Origin: Actinomycetota bacterium
GTDB lineage: Bacteria > Actinomycetota > AC-67
DNA length: 21,190 nucleotides
Assembly: GCA_041658565.1 (NCBI GenBank)
Contig: JBAZZY010000039.1
Coordinates: forward strand, 1-21,190
Direction of reading: 5' to 3'
Under the pieces are notes generated by a model, which saw only the letters and a program-made list of their open reading frames with translations, had not been told where the DNA came from and did no database searches. Positions 19,225 through 21,190 of this stretch are shown piece by piece (positions within the stretch are counted from its first letter, which is position 1; every line of letters starts with the position of its first letter). A program made the position numbers and the translations under genes.

Positions 19225-21190
19225 CTACCGGACCACGAATCGGTCGATCGCGACTGCGGTTCCCGACGACGCAGAGCGCTTCTGCCCCAGCACGAGCACA
19301 ACAAGCGTATGCGCGCCGTCCGCAAGACCGCGGATACTTCGGCGCCGAACGATCGACGATGAGTAGTACGTGTCGGTGTCCATGACCGCCTTGCCGTCGA
19401 CGTAGATGCGAGCCTTCCCGCGATTGCGTCCGAGGACCATGTAGACGTCGATCCCGGTGCCGTCGAACCGGAAGGCCGCACGCTCTCCGGCAACATCGCT
19501 CACGGCATACCGGCCACCCGAAGCAATCGATGTCGACACGAAGGCCCAGCCGTATTGGAGGGCCGGCGTCACATCCCGTCCCGTCGACGAGGAGGAGATG
19601 GCATCGACGGACACCCACGTCCCTCTTCCGGCGCTGGAACCCTTCTTGCCGGTCACGACGATCGTGAGCCGGTGGCTTCCGCTCCTAAGTCCGGACAACC
19701 TGCGTCCGATCCGGTAGCGCGCGCTCGAGGAGTACTGGTTGAAACTCCCCTTGTAGACACCATCCACGTACACCTTCGCCCAGCCCTGATCCGGCCCAAG
19801 AACCGTGTACCAAATCACGGCGGAACCGCTGAATGCGTAGTTGATGCGGGCATTCGCCAGATGTGTCGTCCGGTAACTGCCGCCGTACGCAGACGACGAC
19901 CCCCGATTCAACCACGTGTATGAAGTGCCGAACCCGGTTTCCTCCTGGGCGACCGAGACGACCCCGGAGGCTGAAGATCCAGGCACCTCGGCATCCACCG
20001 AGTTCGTAATCATCGAGGCTGCACCTTCGGGGTTGATCTGTGCCGTATACAGCCGACCCGCGACCAGAACAGAGGTGGGGCGCAACACCGCCGAACGGAC
20101 GCTGTCTGCCGTACACGGGACCGCCGCCGAGGTGCCGTCCGCACACGTCACGGATCCCGAGTAGTTCGCAGTAGTCCCGGCGCGACGCAACACGAAGTTG
20201 GAAGTAGTGACCCCGGAAACGTCTTCGTCGAATTCGACGGTGACGACGCCGTTCAACGTGGTCGGCAAGGTAATCGTCGCCTCGGTGGCCGGTTCGACCG
20301 TGAAGCAATCGCAGGTCCCAACCCCGCCGTCGGGGTTAGTGAGCGTGATCGTGCGCGCGCCGACGGCGGCAACCGCCCCAATGTCGATGTTCACCGTAAC
20401 CTGAGTTGCAGAGTCCCAGGTCACATCATTCACCGTGACGCCCGAACCCGAGAACCCAACCGTCGGAGCATCCACGAATCCGGCGCCCGTGAGCACCACA
20501 TCTTGGCCGGTCGCTCCGCGTCCGTATCCGGTCGGTGAAGCGCTCGTCAGCGAGGGAGCAGCAGTGACGGTGAAGCAGCCGGTGCAAGTTCCAACTCCAC
20601 CGTCGGGGTTGGTGAGCGTGATCGTGCGCGCGCCAAGCGTGGCCGCCGCGTCGATGTCGATGTTCACAGTGACTTCTGTGAGTGAGCCGTAGGCCACAGA
20701 CTTGACGGTGATCCCGGAACCAAAATCGACCGCCGGCTCGTCCAGGAAGGAGGTTCCCGTCAGAACCACGTCCAAACCCGAGGCTCCCTGTCCGCCGGAC
20801 AAAGGATCGGCGCCGGTAACCGTCGGCGCGGAATCCACAGTGAAGCAGTCCGTGCAAGTTCCAACTCCACCGTCGGGGTTCGTCAGAGTGATCGAACGCA
20901 ACCCAGCGGCGGCGTCCGCATCGAGGTCGATGTTCACCGTGACCTTGATTGCGGAGTTGTACGCCACCGAGTTCACCTGGATGCCCGTCCCAAATGAAAC
21001 CGTCGGCACATCGACGAAGCCGGTGCCGGACAACTCGATGATCTGGCCGGTAGCTCCTTGCGGCTTCGAGTTCGGCGTAACACCGGCAAGCGTCGGGGAA
21101 GGGGTGACGGTGAAGCAACCGGTGCACGTCGCAGGCGTTGCGCCGTCGGGGTTGGTGACCGTGATCGTGCGCGCACTTGCCGTCGCGTCG
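19225..21190 (-). CDS. secreted Ig-like repeat protein with two C-terminal jelly-roll-like modules (5' end missing)
   Basis: The frame is open to the right edge; 654 residues are visible and the N-terminus is beyond the window. Visible residues 1-300 hold IPT/TIG-type Ig-like repeats of 90 residues, each ending TLTNPDGGVGTC-x-x-CFTV (Cys pairs near 22/25, 112/115, 202/205 and a shorter CDC variant near 291). Residues about 303-400 resemble a SbsA-like Ig domain (TLNGVVTVEFDEDVSGVTTSNFVL). Two similar modules follow (about 405-535 and 536-654), each with a beta-rich core, a KVYVDG/RIYVDG motif and an HRLTIVVTG/HTLVVLVLG strand, ending VSVDAISS/VAIDRFVV; they look like carbohydrate-binding jelly rolls. 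The protein is probably a cell-surface or secreted adhesin or glycan-binding protein. It ends 11 bases before CIRCE. Confidence 0.85.
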   Translation of the reverse strand, partial: DATASARTITVTNPDGATPATCTGCFTVTPSPTLAGVTPNSKPQGATGQIIELSGTGFVDVPTVSFGTGIQVNSVAYNSAIKVTVNIDLDADAAAGLRSITLTNPDGGVGTCTDCFTVDSAPTVTGADPLSGGQGASGLDVVLTGTSFLDEPAVDFGSGITVKSVAYGSLTEVTVNIDIDAAATLGARTITLTNPDGGVGTCTGCFTVTAAPSLTSASPTGYGRGATGQDVVLTGAGFVDAPTVGFSGSGVTVNDVTWDSATQVTVNIDIGAVAAVGARTITLTNPDGGVGTCDCFTVEPATEATITLPTTLNGVVTVEFDEDVSGVTTSNFVLRRAGTTANYSGSVTCADGTSAAVPCTADSVRSAVLRPTSVLVAGRLYTAQINPEGAASMITNSVDAEVPGSSASGVVSVAQEETGFGTSYTWLNRGSSSAYGGSYRTTHLANARINYAFSGSAVIWYTVLGPDQGWAKVYVDGVYKGSFNQYSSSARYRIGRRLSGLRSGSHRLTIVVTGKKGSSAGRGTWVSVDAISSSSTGRDVTPALQYGWAFVSTSIASGGRYAVSDVAGERAAFRFDGTGIDVYMVLGRNRGKARIYVDGKAVMDTDTYYSSSIVRRRSIRGLADGAHTLVVLVLGQKRSASSGTAVAIDRFVVR
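20285..21190 (-). repeat. 270-base tandem coding repeats
   Basis: The stretch around gtgaagca...gtcggggtt recurs at about 20302, 20571, 20841 and 21111, with a period of 269-270 bases, and encodes the Ig-like repeats. The Cys-pair segment is the best conserved part; the copy at 20302 is one codon shorter there (CDCF in place of CTxCF). Confidence 0.85.

Noticed and set aside
20285..21190. Regularly spaced DNA repeats that might suggest a CRISPR array
   Set aside because: The 270-base period lies in one continuous reading frame and encodes protein repeats; there are no short palindromic repeats with unique spacers.
1..21190. tRNA, rRNA, insertion sequences, transposases or riboswitches
   Set aside because: None recognised by eye on either strand; no cloverleaf with CCA-proximal features and no transposase motif was seen.

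Overview
The window is GC-rich bacterial chromosome, most likely from an Actinomycetota member (class not resolvable from this sequence). The best taxonomic evidence is a BldD-type regulator with the paired c-di-GMP-binding signature, together with the gene order hrcA-dnaJ-rsmE-HIT-phoH-ybeY-CNNM-era-recO-uppS. It has three zones.

Zone 1 (about 640-6554, nearly all read on the minus strand) looks like an integron gene-cassette array. I see three good attC recombination sites (3489-3555, 5689-5763, 6020-6084) and one degenerate site (645-713), all in the same orientation as the genes. Each pairs an R'' box (RYYYAAC) with an R' box (GTTRRRY) around a long GC-rich hairpin, and in all three good sites R' is followed by GGAC and a new ORF. 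Genes between the sites: an unknown 145-aa protein, a 73-aa membrane protein, a truncated pyrE copy, an unknown 75-aa ORF, a 377-aa lipoprotein, a DUF4160/DUF2442 pair, an intact pyrE, a DUF433/DUF5615 toxin-antitoxin pair whose toxin is frameshifted and truncated, a methyltransferase, a lipoprotein and a broken orphan HicB antitoxin. No integron integrase is visible, so within this window it is a cluster of attC sites lacking an integrase, or the part of an array distant from intI. Left of it (1-633) are two plus-strand genes of unknown function.

Zone 2 (6555-9141) holds a gene-free stretch and one large plus-strand secreted protein of unknown function. It abuts the minus-strand operon tail to tail, with no bases between the two stop codons.

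Zone 3 (9142-19213, minus strand) is a tightly packed, vertically inherited core block: CIRCE operator, hrcA, dnaJ, rsmE, bldD-like, HIT, phoH, ybeY, CNNM/CorC, era, a cysteine-poor Rieske-like protein, recO, uppS and a methyltransferase. Many junctions are 1-4 base stop/start overlaps, pointing to translational coupling. The block links heat-shock control, ribosome maturation and rRNA modification, recombination repair and cell-wall lipid carrier synthesis. Upstream of it the window ends inside a secreted repeat protein (19225-21190) with 90-residue Ig-like repeats and two C-terminal jelly-roll-like modules.
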